A stretch of DNA of 22,658 nt from an uncultured Collinsella sp. (GTDB lineage Bacteria; Actinomycetota; Coriobacteriia; Coriobacteriales; Coriobacteriaceae). Location: contig URUI01000032.1 of NCBI GenBank assembly GCA_900551015.1, forward strand, positions 1-22,658, in the 5' to 3' direction. The notes below the pieces were generated by a model. That model was given only the letters and a program-made list of their open reading frames with translations. It did not search any database and was not told the DNA's origin. Both the position numbers and the translations under genes were made by a program. This document shows, in pieces, positions 1 through 7,343 of the stretch; the first letter of the stretch is position 1, and each line of letters opens with the position of its first letter.

Positions 1-1284
1 AAGGAAGAGGCGCTGAAGGTGCCAATGCTCATTATCAGCAATCATGTGCGGGGCATCCCCGAGTCCGAGCAGTTCGCCAACCGCCTGCGCAAGAATGCAC
101 GCCTGCGTCGCAAGTGGGCAAAGCGCGAGGGCGTGAGCTGCTACCGCGTCTACGATGCCGACCTGCCCGACTACTCCGCCGCCATTGACCTGTACGAGGG
201 CTGCCCGCAGACGCCGGGCCGCTGGCTCGTCATCGCCGAGTACGCCGCGCCTAAGACCATCGACCCCGCGCTGGCCCAGGCCCGTATGCTCGACATTCTG
301 GCCATCGCGCCGCGTATCCTTGATGTTCCGGCCGAGCATGTGCACGCCAAGGCCCGCATGCGTTCGCGCGGCGGCTCGCAGTACGGCAAACAGGGCGCCG
401 GCAAGGGCGCATCGGGCGAGCGCGCCAATATCGCACGCCGCCGTCTGCCGCTCATCGAAGAGGGCGGCCTTACCTTTGCCGTCAACTTTGACGACTACCT
501 GGATGTGGGCATCTTCCTGGACCACCGCGTCACCCGCAACCTAGTGCGCGAGCACGCCAAGCAGGCGCGCCGCTTCCTCAACCTGTTTGCCTACACCGGC
601 ACCGCCACCTGCTATGCGGCCGATGGCGGCGTCGAGGAGACCGTGACGGTCGACCTCTCCAACACCTATCTGGACTGGGCCGAGCGCAACATGCGCCAGA
701 ACGGCTTTGTGGGACCGCAGCATCATTTTGTGCGCGACGACGTGCTCGCCTGGATTCGCGACCAGCGCCAGACGCGCAACCGCTGGGACCTGATTTTTGT
801 CGACCCGCCCACGTTCTCGAACTCGTCCAAGATGGGCCGCCGTACCTGGGATGTCCAGCGCGACCATGTTGAGCTTTTGGCTGGCGTATCGCGCCTGCTC
901 GCGCAGGGCGGCCACGCCATCTTTAGCTGCAACCTGCGCGGCTTCCGCCCCGAGACGCGCAAGCTCGCCCGCGCGGGCGTAGTGCTACAGGACATTACGG
1001 CACAGACCATCCCCGAGGACTTCGCGCGCAACCAGAAGGTGCACCACTGCTATATCGTGCGCCGCCTGCCCATCGAGGACGCCATGGCCGAGGTCGGCTT
1101 TAGCGCCGAGGAAATTGCCGAGCGCGTCGAGGAACTGCATAACCCCGAGGCCCGCAAGCCCCGTGCGGCAGTACCCGCGCACGCGCAGACCGGCAACGGC
1201 AAGTCCAACTTTGCCGGCAAATCCTCCCCCGCCGGCAAGCCCAAAAAGAAGAAGTTCTACGCCAGCAAGCCCAAGGGCAGATAA
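1..1284 (+). CDS. rlmL: 23S rRNA guanine methyltransferase, RlmKL-type, C-terminal part (5' end outside window)
   Basis: This matches the C-terminal (RlmK) half of the fused RlmKL enzyme, which makes m7G2069 in 23S rRNA; the RlmL half makes m2G2445. Visible landmarks, in order, are EQFANRLRKN, CYRVYDADLPDY, GIFLDHR, the SAM-binding loop NLFAYTGTATCYAA, the acidic VDLSNTYLDWAERN, the catalytic-type IFVDPPTFSNS, and DFARNQKVHHC near the end. The frame is open to base 1 without a stop, and E. coli RlmL is about 700 residues, so the gene very probably continues upstream. The GTG at 19 or ATG at 25 would start in the middle of a conserved region. The last 40 or so residues are a lysine/proline-rich basic tail that the E. 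coli protein lacks; it may help RNA binding (inference). The gene is convergent with kdpE. Confidence 0.9.
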   Translation, partial: KEEALKVPMLIISNHVRGIPESEQFANRLRKNARLRRKWAKREGVSCYRVYDADLPDYSAAIDLYEGCPQTPGRWLVIAEYAAPKTIDPALAQARMLDILAIAPRILDVPAEHVHAKARMRSRGGSQYGKQGAGKGASGERANIARRRLPLIEEGGLTFAVNFDDYLDVGIFLDHRVTRNLVREHAKQARRFLNLFAYTGTATCYAADGGVEETVTVDLSNTYLDWAERNMRQNGFVGPQHHFVRDDVLAWIRDQRQTRNRWDLIFVDPPTFSNSSKMGRRTWDVQRDHVELLAGVSRLLAQGGHAIFSCNLRGFRPETRKLARAGVVLQDITAQTIPEDFARNQKVHHCYIVRRLPIEDAMAEVGFSAEEIAERVEELHNPEARKPRAAVPAHAQTGNGKSNFAGKSSPAGKPKKKKFYASKPKGR

Positions 1285-1287
1285 CAA

Positions 1288-1354
1288 AGTTGCGGTGGAA
1301 TACGGACTGTTTTGCCTGGAATTAGGTAAATTTAGACCGTATTTCACCGCAACT
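1288..1354. terminator. Long hairpin between convergent rlmL and kdpE
   Basis: Arms 1288-1305 and 1337-1354 are complementary over 18 positions with one G-T mismatch. A second inner stem lies at 1311-1317 and 1324-1330. The structure starts 4 nt after the rlmL stop and ends 24 nt before the kdpE stop, so it could terminate both strands. There is no clear T run after either arm, so intrinsic termination is unproven. Confidence 0.55.
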
Positions 1355-1378
1355 CATATTGGGATGGCGGATGCCGAC

Positions 1379-2092
1379 CTATCCCTGGATGACCAATCGG
1401 TAACCAATACCCACGTGCGTCTGGATATAGCGCGGATGCGCGGGGTCGGACTCGATCTTCTTGCGCAGCGTGCCCATAAAGACACGCAGGCTCGCCAGGT
1501 CGCTCTTGGTCGCCGTGCCCCAAATCTCGTGCAGGATAAACTGGTGCGTCAGCACCTTGTCGGCGTTGTGTGCCAGCAGGCACAAGAGCTTGTACTCGAT
1601 CGGCGTCAGATGCAGTTCCTCGCCATCCATCGTGGCGATGCCGGCATCAAAATCGATATGCAGCTCACCGGTATCGAACGAGCCCTCGGAGACAACGCCG
1701 CCCGTCTGCGCATACGAAAGGCGCCTGAGCGTCGTGCGAATGCGCGCGAGCAGCTCCTCGACCGAAAACGGCTTAGTCAGGTAGTCATCGGCGCCGGCAT
1801 CGAGTGCGCGAATCTTGTCCGCATCCTCGCTACGCGCCGATACCACGATAATCGGCATGCCCGACCACGCGCGCACCGACTCCACCACCTTGACGCCGTC
1901 CATATCGGGCAGGCCCAGATCGAGCAGTACTATGCTCGGCGCCTGCGACGAGGCGGCGGCGATGGCGGCATGGGCGGTCTCCACAGCCATATGACGCAAG
2001 CCGTGCGCCTCGAGCGCGGCAACAATAAGATTGCGAACGGCGGGGTCGTCCTCAACGACCAAGATGAGCGGTTTTACGGCAGAGTTCGGCAC
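1379..2092 (-). CDS. kdpE: KdpE-like response regulator (OmpR/PhoB family)
   Basis: This is a two-component response regulator of about 237 residues (E. coli KdpE is 225). An N-terminal receiver domain has the acidic pair VEDD, the phosphoacceptor Asp about residue 58 in LLDLGLPDMDG, and the conserved Lys in DDYLTKPF. A C-terminal winged-helix DNA-binding domain has LTPIEYKLL, LHEIWG, LRVFMGTLRKKIE and the terminal GIGYRL. The open frame extends to 2173, but the GTG at 2092 is preferred: it has AAGGAG (2100-2105) seven bases upstream and sits 4 nt after the kdpD stop, giving tight coupling. It should be phosphorylated by the adjacent KdpD-like kinase. Its classical target, the kdpFABC promoter, is not in the window. 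Confidence 0.92.
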   Translation of the reverse strand: MPNSAVKPLILVVEDDPAVRNLIVAALEAHGLRHMAVETAHAAIAAASSQAPSIVLLDLGLPDMDGVKVVESVRAWSGMPIIVVSARSEDADKIRALDAGADDYLTKPFSVEELLARIRTTLRRLSYAQTGGVVSEGSFDTGELHIDFDAGIATMDGEELHLTPIEYKLLCLLAHNADKVLTHQFILHEIWGTATKSDLASLRVFMGTLRKKIESDPAHPRYIQTHVGIGYRLVIQG

Positions 2093-2096
2093 GGCG

Positions 2097-3722
2097 CTAC
2101 TCCTTATCAAACGAAACATCGGCGACGGGAAGCTCAATCGTAAAGACCGAGCCGTGCGGGTCCGCCGCGGCAACCTCTATGCTACCGCCATGCGCCAACG
2201 CAATGGAGCGGCAGAGCGAAAGACCCAGGCCCACGCTGCGATGGCTGTCGGCAAGACCGTGGTTGGCGGTGTAGAACGATTCAAAGATTCGCTCGCGGTC
2301 CTCGGGCGCAATGCCCGGCCCGTCATCGGCCACCGAGCACGTCACGTGCCCATCGTCGACGCCAATCGAAATCACGATATGCGAACCCGCGGGCGTATAC
2401 GTGATGGCGTTGTTCACCAGATTCACCACGAGCTGTACCATCAGACGCGCGTCGACGTTAACGAGCGCCGGCTCATCGCACGCCACCACCTTAAGGTCGT
2501 GCTCGCGCACGGCCGGACTTACGTGGCGCAGCGCCTCCTCGACGATATCGTCCATGAGCTCGAGCGTAGTCGCCAGATGCATACCGCCGCCCTCGAGCTT
2601 GGTGATGGCAAGCAGGTTCTCGACGGTGGCGTTGAGCCATTGCGCGTCCGAACGAATGGACAGGAGCATGCCGCGGCGCGTCTGGTCGTCGAGCTCGGCG
2701 GTGCCGGTCGAGCCCTGGTCGAGCAGTACGTCGGCATTGCCCGAAATGCTGGTAAGCGGCGTGCGCAGATCGTGCGAAATGGAGCGCAGCAGGTTAGCGC
2801 GCAACTGCTCGTTTTTGGCAAGCACCGCCGCCTCTTCGCGGGCCTCCATGGCGCGGGCGCGATCGAGTGCCAGCTCGCCTTCGCTCACGATGGCATCGGC
2901 AAGTGTCCGCTCCTCGTGCGTCAGCACGTCGGGCTCGGCAACGATAGCCAGCACGCCCACAACCGAGGCGGGGTCGCCCGCGCGCACCATGGTGTCGCCC
3001 GAACGTACGGTCAAGTAGATGCCAAAGAACGCCGAGCCGCCATAGGTGGCATCGAGCGGTGTTCCCACATAGGCGGACGCCGAGAGCCGCTGCGGCATCT
3101 GCGATGCCAGCTCGTGCACCGGCACGGCATCGCCCACGGCCGTATACGTCGCGCGCGGCAGCAGGTCATCATCATCGGCATCATCGCTGTACCACACGAC
3201 CGGGCAGCCCGAAAGACGCGCCAGCTGCGTTGCCATGGCGTGCACAATCTGCTGCTGATCGGCACAGCGCTGCAGCATGCGGTTGGTCTCGAGCACCATC
3301 TGCGTGCGGCGGTCGCTGGCGGCGGCCTGCGCCAAGGCGCGGCGCAGGGCCAACGCGATCGAACTCGACACAAGCGAGACCGCAAACATGATGAAGAACA
3401 TGCCGGGATAAACACGGTCGATAAACGACAGCGAGTAGCGCGGGTCAACAAACAAGAAGTTGTAGAGCGCCACGGCGGCAGCCGAGCTCAGCAAGCAATA
3501 CAGGCGGCTCCAGGTAAAGAACGCGCACAGCTGCACGGCGAACACATAGACGATCATGATGCTCGGCGCGAGACCCGGATGGTCGAGCAGCGCGCCCGCA
3601 ATCGTCGCCGCGACCAGCAGCCCCGCCGATACGCAGGCGTCATACAGAGGGCTGCGACGCGTCAGCGTCGTGCGCCGCCACCAAAAGTTCTCGGCAATAT
3701 CGCCGTCCGCATGGACGTCCAT
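2097..3722 (-). CDS. kdpD: KdpD-like sensor histidine kinase lacking the N-terminal KdpD/USP domains
   Basis: This is a membrane histidine kinase of 541 residues; E. coli KdpD is about 890. Residues about 25-125 form the four-helix membrane block (DUF4118 type) with the KdpD-like motif YNFLFVDPRYSLSF. Next come a GAF-like region (about 150-290), a coiled linker, and the HisKA box SISHDLRTPLTSISGNADVLL with phospho-His about 317. The ATPase domain has NLVNNAITYTP (N box), DDGPGIAPEDRERIFESF (G1) and GLGLSL (G2). The cytoplasmic KdpD sensor domain and the universal-stress-like domain of full-length KdpD are absent, and none is encoded just upstream. The ribosome site before the ATG at 3722 is weak. 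It is partner to kdpE, 4 nt downstream. The symbol reflects family, not a proven role in Kdp control. Confidence 0.88.
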   Translation of the reverse strand: MDVHADGDIAENFWWRRTTLTRRSPLYDACVSAGLLVAATIAGALLDHPGLAPSIMIVYVFAVQLCAFFTWSRLYCLLSSAAAVALYNFLFVDPRYSLSFIDRVYPGMFFIMFAVSLVSSSIALALRRALAQAAASDRRTQMVLETNRMLQRCADQQQIVHAMATQLARLSGCPVVWYSDDADDDDLLPRATYTAVGDAVPVHELASQMPQRLSASAYVGTPLDATYGGSAFFGIYLTVRSGDTMVRAGDPASVVGVLAIVAEPDVLTHEERTLADAIVSEGELALDRARAMEAREEAAVLAKNEQLRANLLRSISHDLRTPLTSISGNADVLLDQGSTGTAELDDQTRRGMLLSIRSDAQWLNATVENLLAITKLEGGGMHLATTLELMDDIVEEALRHVSPAVREHDLKVVACDEPALVNVDARLMVQLVVNLVNNAITYTPAGSHIVISIGVDDGHVTCSVADDGPGIAPEDRERIFESFYTANHGLADSHRSVGLGLSLCRSIALAHGGSIEVAAADPHGSVFTIELPVADVSFDKE

Positions 3723-3750
3723 CAGCGCCCCGCCCCTCTCTCAAAAACAA

Positions 3751-3789
3751 AAACCACCACAAAGGGGACAGGCACCTTTGTGGTGGTTT
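3751..3789. repeat. Perfect 15-bp inverted repeat, REP-like and terminator-like, just upstream of kdpD
   Basis: Arms 3751-3765 and 3775-3789 are perfectly complementary around a 9-nt loop, and the sequence contains the motif GGGGACAGGCACC. Read leftward, the stem is followed by TTTTTGTTTTTG, as in an intrinsic terminator. An extra partial copy of one arm (TTGTGGTGGTT) follows at 3795-3805. The hairpin lies 28 bp before the kdpD start and after the small membrane gene, so it could terminate the kup transcript or attenuate kdpDE. Its sequence style also resembles dispersed palindromes linked to REP-associated transposases (inference). Confidence 0.7.
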
Positions 3790-3835
3790 CCCCTTGTGGT
3801 GGTTCCAAGTGTATAGCCTTTACAGCCTGCGGTCG

Positions 3836-4006
3836 TTAGACAAACAGCACGTGCGCGAGCAGGGCGCACACGCACACCGCTCCAAATACCAATGCCACGA
3901 TCGAAATCACGCGATCGACCATGTCCATGTTGGCCCGATTCGTAAAGAACCGATCTTCGGCGGCGTCGACGCGCGCCTCACGAACGTCAAGTGTCCTTGC
4001 ATCCAT
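3836..4006 (-). CDS. Small single-span membrane protein downstream of kup
   Basis: This is a predicted protein of 56 residues: a charged N-terminal half (DARTLDVREARVDAAEDRFF), then one hydrophobic segment of about 20 residues (ISIVALVFGAVCVCALLAHV) at the C terminus. The ATG at 4006 is chosen because GGGGAGG lies five to six bases upstream; the in-frame ATG at 4036 has a poorer site. It starts 60 bp after the kup stop and is followed by the hairpin at 3751-3789, so it probably shares the kup transcript. No family was recognised. A role as a small accessory or stabilising subunit, by analogy with KdpF, is only a guess from position and topology. Confidence 0.6.
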   Translation of the reverse strand: MDARTLDVREARVDAAEDRFFTNRANMDMVDRVISIVALVFGAVCVCALLAHVLFV

Positions 4007-4066
4007 GTTTACCTCCCCGGCTTTAGTTTTGCTCATCGATAACCAACTCCGTGTAGTCTCCGTCGG

Positions 4067-6094
4067 CTACGGGCGCTCGTTGGGGGCAAGGCGCTGCATC
4101 TTGCTCACGGCCTTAAACTTGGTGAACAGCGGCACGTACTCAAAGCTCACGTTGGAGTTCTCCAGGCCGTACCAGCGCGCGGGCGTGCCGGCGGCGCGGC
4201 GGATGATGTACTTGAGCGTGATGGCCGTGCGCTCGCTCGGCTCCACGTCGCTTTCGGGCGCCAGCAGCTTGCGGATCATGACGAACTTGAACGTGCCAAT
4301 GTTGCCCGGATCCTTATAGACCGAGTAGTCGTGCGTCTGCGACGGCAGCTCGCCGCTGGCAGCCAGGTCCTGAACAACTTGGCGCAGGTAGGCATTGACG
4401 CGTTGGTTAATCTTGTAGCCCAGGTACAGATGCACGCGGAACACGTAGTCGGTGCCGAACGTCTCGACCGAATAGGCAAAGGTATGCGGCTCGTCCATGG
4501 TCTCGACGTTCACGAACCACCAGGCGCGAGCGCGCTTGGGATGCTTGTCCAAGATCGAGTAGACAATGTCGCGGTCGATGTAGTCGGTATGGGTGTCCTT
4601 GGTCAGGTACACGATGTTGTCGCTCATGCGCTCGTAACGGTCGTCGTCGCGCAGGCGCTTGAGCTGCGGCAGATAGCTGCGCAGCGGCAGCAGCGTAAAC
4701 TGGCGCTGTTCGACCGCCGTGCCGTTGTACCAGCACACCATAATGCCCATGATGAGTGCAGCCATGAGGATGGTGAAGTAGCCGCCGTGGAAGAACTTGG
4801 TGAGTGAGCTCACGAAGAAGAAGCCTTCGAGCAAAAGGAAGAAGGCCGCGAAGATCCACGGAGCAACCTTGAGCTTGCGCTCCTCGTGCAGGTAGAAGAA
4901 GAGCAGCAGCGTGGTGCACATCATAGTCAGCGTAATGGCAAGGCCGTAGGCGGCTTCCATATGAGCCGAGTTCTGGAACAGCAGCACCACGATGACGCAG
5001 CCGACAAGCATGACGTTGTTGACCATGGGGATGTAGAGCTGGCCTTTGGTCTCGGCCGGATAGAAGACCTGCATGTGCGGCATGAGGTCCAGGCGACTGG
5101 CCTCGGACACCAGCGAGAACGCGCCGGTAATGAGCGCCTGCGAGGCAATGATGGCCGCGATGGTTGAAAGGCCGACGGCAAACGGACGCAGGCCCGGGGC
5201 GAGCATCTGGTAGAACGGGTTAAGGTCGGCAATGCCCATGAGCTCGGGGTTGGCAGCGTTGTTCATAAGCCAAGCGCCCTGGCCCATATAGGACAGCAGC
5301 AAGCAGCACTTAACGAACGGCCAGGTGGCGTAAATGTTGCCGCGACCCACATGGCCCATGTCGGAGTAGAGCGCCTCGGCACCGGTGGTGGCGAGGAAGC
5401 AGCTGCCCAGAATCATGATGCCCGCGTGGTTGTTGGGGCTCAGCAAAAAGGCGATGCCGCGCACCGGGTTGAGGCACAGCAGCACGGCGGGGTGCTGGAA
5501 GACAAAGAACAGACCCGTGCCGCCCAGGAACAGGAACCACAGCGTCATGATGGGGCCAAAGGCGTGACCGATCTTGGCCGTGCCGATGCGCTGCACCAAG
5601 AAGAGCGCAATGATGATGGCGAGCGTGATGGCGACAACGCGGCCCTGGTCATCCCCGAGCACGGCGTGGACCGCCGGAATGGTGCGCAGGCCCTCGATGG
5701 CCGTGGTAACGGTAACAGCCGGCGTCAGGATGCCGTCGGCGAGCAGCGCGGCGCCACCCAGCATGGCGGGGATGATAAGCCACTTGCCGCAACGCTTGAC
5801 CAGGCTGTACAGGGCAAAGATACCGCCCTCGCCGTGGTTGTCGGCGCGCAGCGAGATCAGCACGTACTTGACGGTCGTCAGCAGCGTGACCGTCCACACG
5901 ACAAGAGAGAGCGCGCCGAGCACGAACTCCTCCGTCACGCTTCCGATGCCGCCGTTGCCGGCAACGAGCGCCTTAGTTACATACATGGGGCTGGTGCCGA
6001 TGTCGCCGTACACCACGCCCAGCGTGACGAGCATCGCCGAGATGCTCACAGGAATCGCAGCGTGCGAGGCTGCCTCCTTGGCCTTTTGTTCCAT
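4067..6094 (-). CDS. kup: Kup-family low-affinity potassium transporter
   Basis: This is a KUP/HAK/KT potassium uptake permease (K+/H+ symport) of 675 residues, close to the usual 620-680. The diagnostic N-terminal motif GVVYGDIGTSPMYV is present, followed by NHGEGGIFALYSL, LLADGILTPAVTV, and about twelve hydrophobic segments to about residue 470. A soluble C-terminal domain of about 200 residues contains VYLTKDTHTDYIDRDIVYS. The frame opens at 6112, but the ATG at 6094 is preferred because GGGAGG lies about ten bases upstream and the earlier TTG overlaps that site. Downstream on the same strand are the small membrane gene, kdpD and kdpE, suggesting a potassium locus. No ydaO-type (c-di-AMP) riboswitch fits in the short upstream region. 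Confidence 0.95.
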   Translation of the reverse strand: MEQKAKEAASHAAIPVSISAMLVTLGVVYGDIGTSPMYVTKALVAGNGGIGSVTEEFVLGALSLVVWTVTLLTTVKYVLISLRADNHGEGGIFALYSLVKRCGKWLIIPAMLGGAALLADGILTPAVTVTTAIEGLRTIPAVHAVLGDDQGRVVAITLAIIIALFLVQRIGTAKIGHAFGPIMTLWFLFLGGTGLFFVFQHPAVLLCLNPVRGIAFLLSPNNHAGIMILGSCFLATTGAEALYSDMGHVGRGNIYATWPFVKCCLLLSYMGQGAWLMNNAANPELMGIADLNPFYQMLAPGLRPFAVGLSTIAAIIASQALITGAFSLVSEASRLDLMPHMQVFYPAETKGQLYIPMVNNVMLVGCVIVVLLFQNSAHMEAAYGLAITLTMMCTTLLLFFYLHEERKLKVAPWIFAAFFLLLEGFFFVSSLTKFFHGGYFTILMAALIMGIMVCWYNGTAVEQRQFTLLPLRSYLPQLKRLRDDDRYERMSDNIVYLTKDTHTDYIDRDIVYSILDKHPKRARAWWFVNVETMDEPHTFAYSVETFGTDYVFRVHLYLGYKINQRVNAYLRQVVQDLAASGELPSQTHDYSVYKDPGNIGTFKFVMIRKLLAPESDVEPSERTAITLKYIIRRAAGTPARWYGLENSNVSFEYVPLFTKFKAVSKMQRLAPNERP

Positions 6095-6129
6095 AAGCCG
6101 GTTTCCTCCCAACTTTAATGTTCGAAGGG

Positions 6130-6156
6130 ATTATAGGCAATCGGCCCATGTTTTAA
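6130..6156 (-). promoter_or_regulatory. Candidate promoter for kup
   Basis: On the minus strand a perfect TATAAT (plus-strand ATTATA at 6130-6135) sits about 35 bp before the kup start. A weak -35-like TTAAAA lies at 6151-6156 with a short 15-bp spacer. The -10 box is convincing and the -35 is not. A start near 6123 would give a leader of about 28 nt. Confidence 0.5.
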
Positions 6157-6218
6157 TGCACTGTTTTCCCAGCTAAATAAACATTTATACGGCCTTTAGG
6201 CCACCTCGGCGATATGGA

Positions 6219-6249
6219 ATGTGACAAAGGGACTGTCCCTTTGTCACAT
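6219..6249. repeat. Perfect 31-nt palindrome between nitroreductase and kup
   Basis: Arms 6219-6233 and 6235-6249 are perfectly complementary over 15 bp around one central base, with the core AAAGGGAC/GTCCCTTT. It lies 11 bp past the nitroreductase stop and may act as its terminator, although no T run follows. The GGGAC/GTCCC core and AAAGG flank resemble the hairpin at 3751-3789, suggesting a dispersed REP-like family. A small GGCCTTTAGGCC palindrome lies nearby at 6191-6202. Confidence 0.7.
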
Positions 6250-6260
6250 CACCGCATTCG

Positions 6261-7130
6261 TTACTTGCCGAGCCAGTTTTTGAACCACCACTCCATGGAG
6301 CGGCTCATCTCGGCCATAAAGGGGCTCGTGTGCTTGCGGGTGTAGATATCCACGACGCGCTCCCCCACCTCGCGGGCATGCGGACGGAACATCGCGTCCA
6401 TCTCGGCCACCTGCGCGTCCATGGTCGCGGCATCCGCACGGCAGTAGCGTTCCTCGTGCACCAGGTTCACTACGGGATGCGCAATGGCCGGGCGCTCCTT
6501 ACGGGGCGTGCCGATGATGAGCATCGACAGCGGCATGGTATAGGGCGGCAAGTCCAGCAACGCGGCAACTTCCTCGGCATTCTCGACGATGTCACCGATG
6601 TAGCAGCTCCCCAGCCCCAGGGCCTCGGCGGCAATCACGGCGTTTTGCGCGGCGATTACGGCATCCTGCGCCGCGATGGCAAAGTCGCCCAAACCCGGCG
6701 CGCGGCGGGGCGCCTTGCCCGTACGCTCTACAAACTCGGGCTCAAAGCAGCCCACGTGCTCAAACAGATCGATCCACTTGGCATAGTCGACCACAAATAT
6801 AAGTGCCCAGGGCGCCTTGGCGATCATGGGCTGGTGATCGCACAGGTCGGCCAGACGGTCCAGCGTAGCCTGCTCGCGAATGCTCACGATGGAATACATC
6901 ATCATGGCGCCCGCCGACGGTGCGCGACTCGCCGCATGCAGAATCGCCGCCCGCTGTTCGTCGGTCACCGCCACGGGGCAACCGTCGTCATCACGCGCGA
7001 AGGCACGCGTAGAGGAACGGTGCTCCAAGATGTCCAGCACCGCATTGCCCGTAGTCTCGACCGGATAGCCGCACGTATCGACCGCCGCTCCATCGCCGCC
7101 CATGTCCGCCTTGCAAACCTGCTCGCTCAT
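6261..7130 (-). CDS. Nitroreductase-family flavoprotein
   Basis: This is an FMN-dependent, NAD(P)H-linked oxidoreductase of the nitroreductase superfamily, 289 residues. The FMN-contact motif HRSSTRAF is at about residues 37-44, followed by ILHAASRAPSAGAMMMYSI, APWALIFVVD, and the family-typical block AAEALGLGSCYIGDI near the flavin site. Within that block the short unit A(V)IAAQ(D/N) is repeated three times. The C-terminal extension YTRKHTSPFMAEMSRSMEWW is typical of a clostridial and coriobacterial subgroup (recollection). The natural substrate cannot be told from sequence. The ATG at 7130 has GAGGG upstream. The gene is divergent from the LtaS-like gene, and the palindrome at 6219-6249 follows its stop. 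Confidence 0.88.
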   Translation of the reverse strand: MSEQVCKADMGGDGAAVDTCGYPVETTGNAVLDILEHRSSTRAFARDDDGCPVAVTDEQRAAILHAASRAPSAGAMMMYSIVSIREQATLDRLADLCDHQPMIAKAPWALIFVVDYAKWIDLFEHVGCFEPEFVERTGKAPRRAPGLGDFAIAAQDAVIAAQNAVIAAEALGLGSCYIGDIVENAEEVAALLDLPPYTMPLSMLIIGTPRKERPAIAHPVVNLVHEERYCRADAATMDAQVAEMDAMFRPHAREVGERVVDIYTRKHTSPFMAEMSRSMEWWFKNWLGK

Positions 7131-7343
7131 CGCCCTACCCTCGCCATTTCTTTAAGAAGCCTTTACGTTTCCGTGTAATTCCCGTCCATTATCGCGCAGG
7201 TCGCCGCTACATTGCGCAACACCGCCACGCACGCGCGTTATTATGGCTGGTTGTTGTGCGCAGTCACCAAATGCAGCGCATATCTTGGTAACAATCGGGT
7301 AAACCCCCGCTTTCGTAGGTTTTATTTTGTGAGGAGTCTCAGC

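Noticed and set aside
2031..3839. 602-codon plus-strand open frame opposite kdpD
   Set aside because: It is a by-product of GC-rich codon use in the reverse frame. It is rich in Arg and His, matches no family, and lies over the well-supported kdpD.
3836..4036. Start of the small membrane protein at 4036
   Set aside because: The ATG at 4006 has a far better ribosome site (GGGGAGG at five to six bases), so the shorter form was chosen.
6095..6260. ydaO (c-di-AMP) or other riboswitch upstream of kup
   Set aside because: The likely transcription start leaves only about 28 nt of leader, and no riboswitch-like conserved core is visible in the gap.
7131..7343. Promoters for the divergent nitroreductase and LtaS-like genes
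   Set aside because: A GATAAT-like box (plus-strand 7188-7193) and several TTG words exist, but no pair has acceptable spacing and match.
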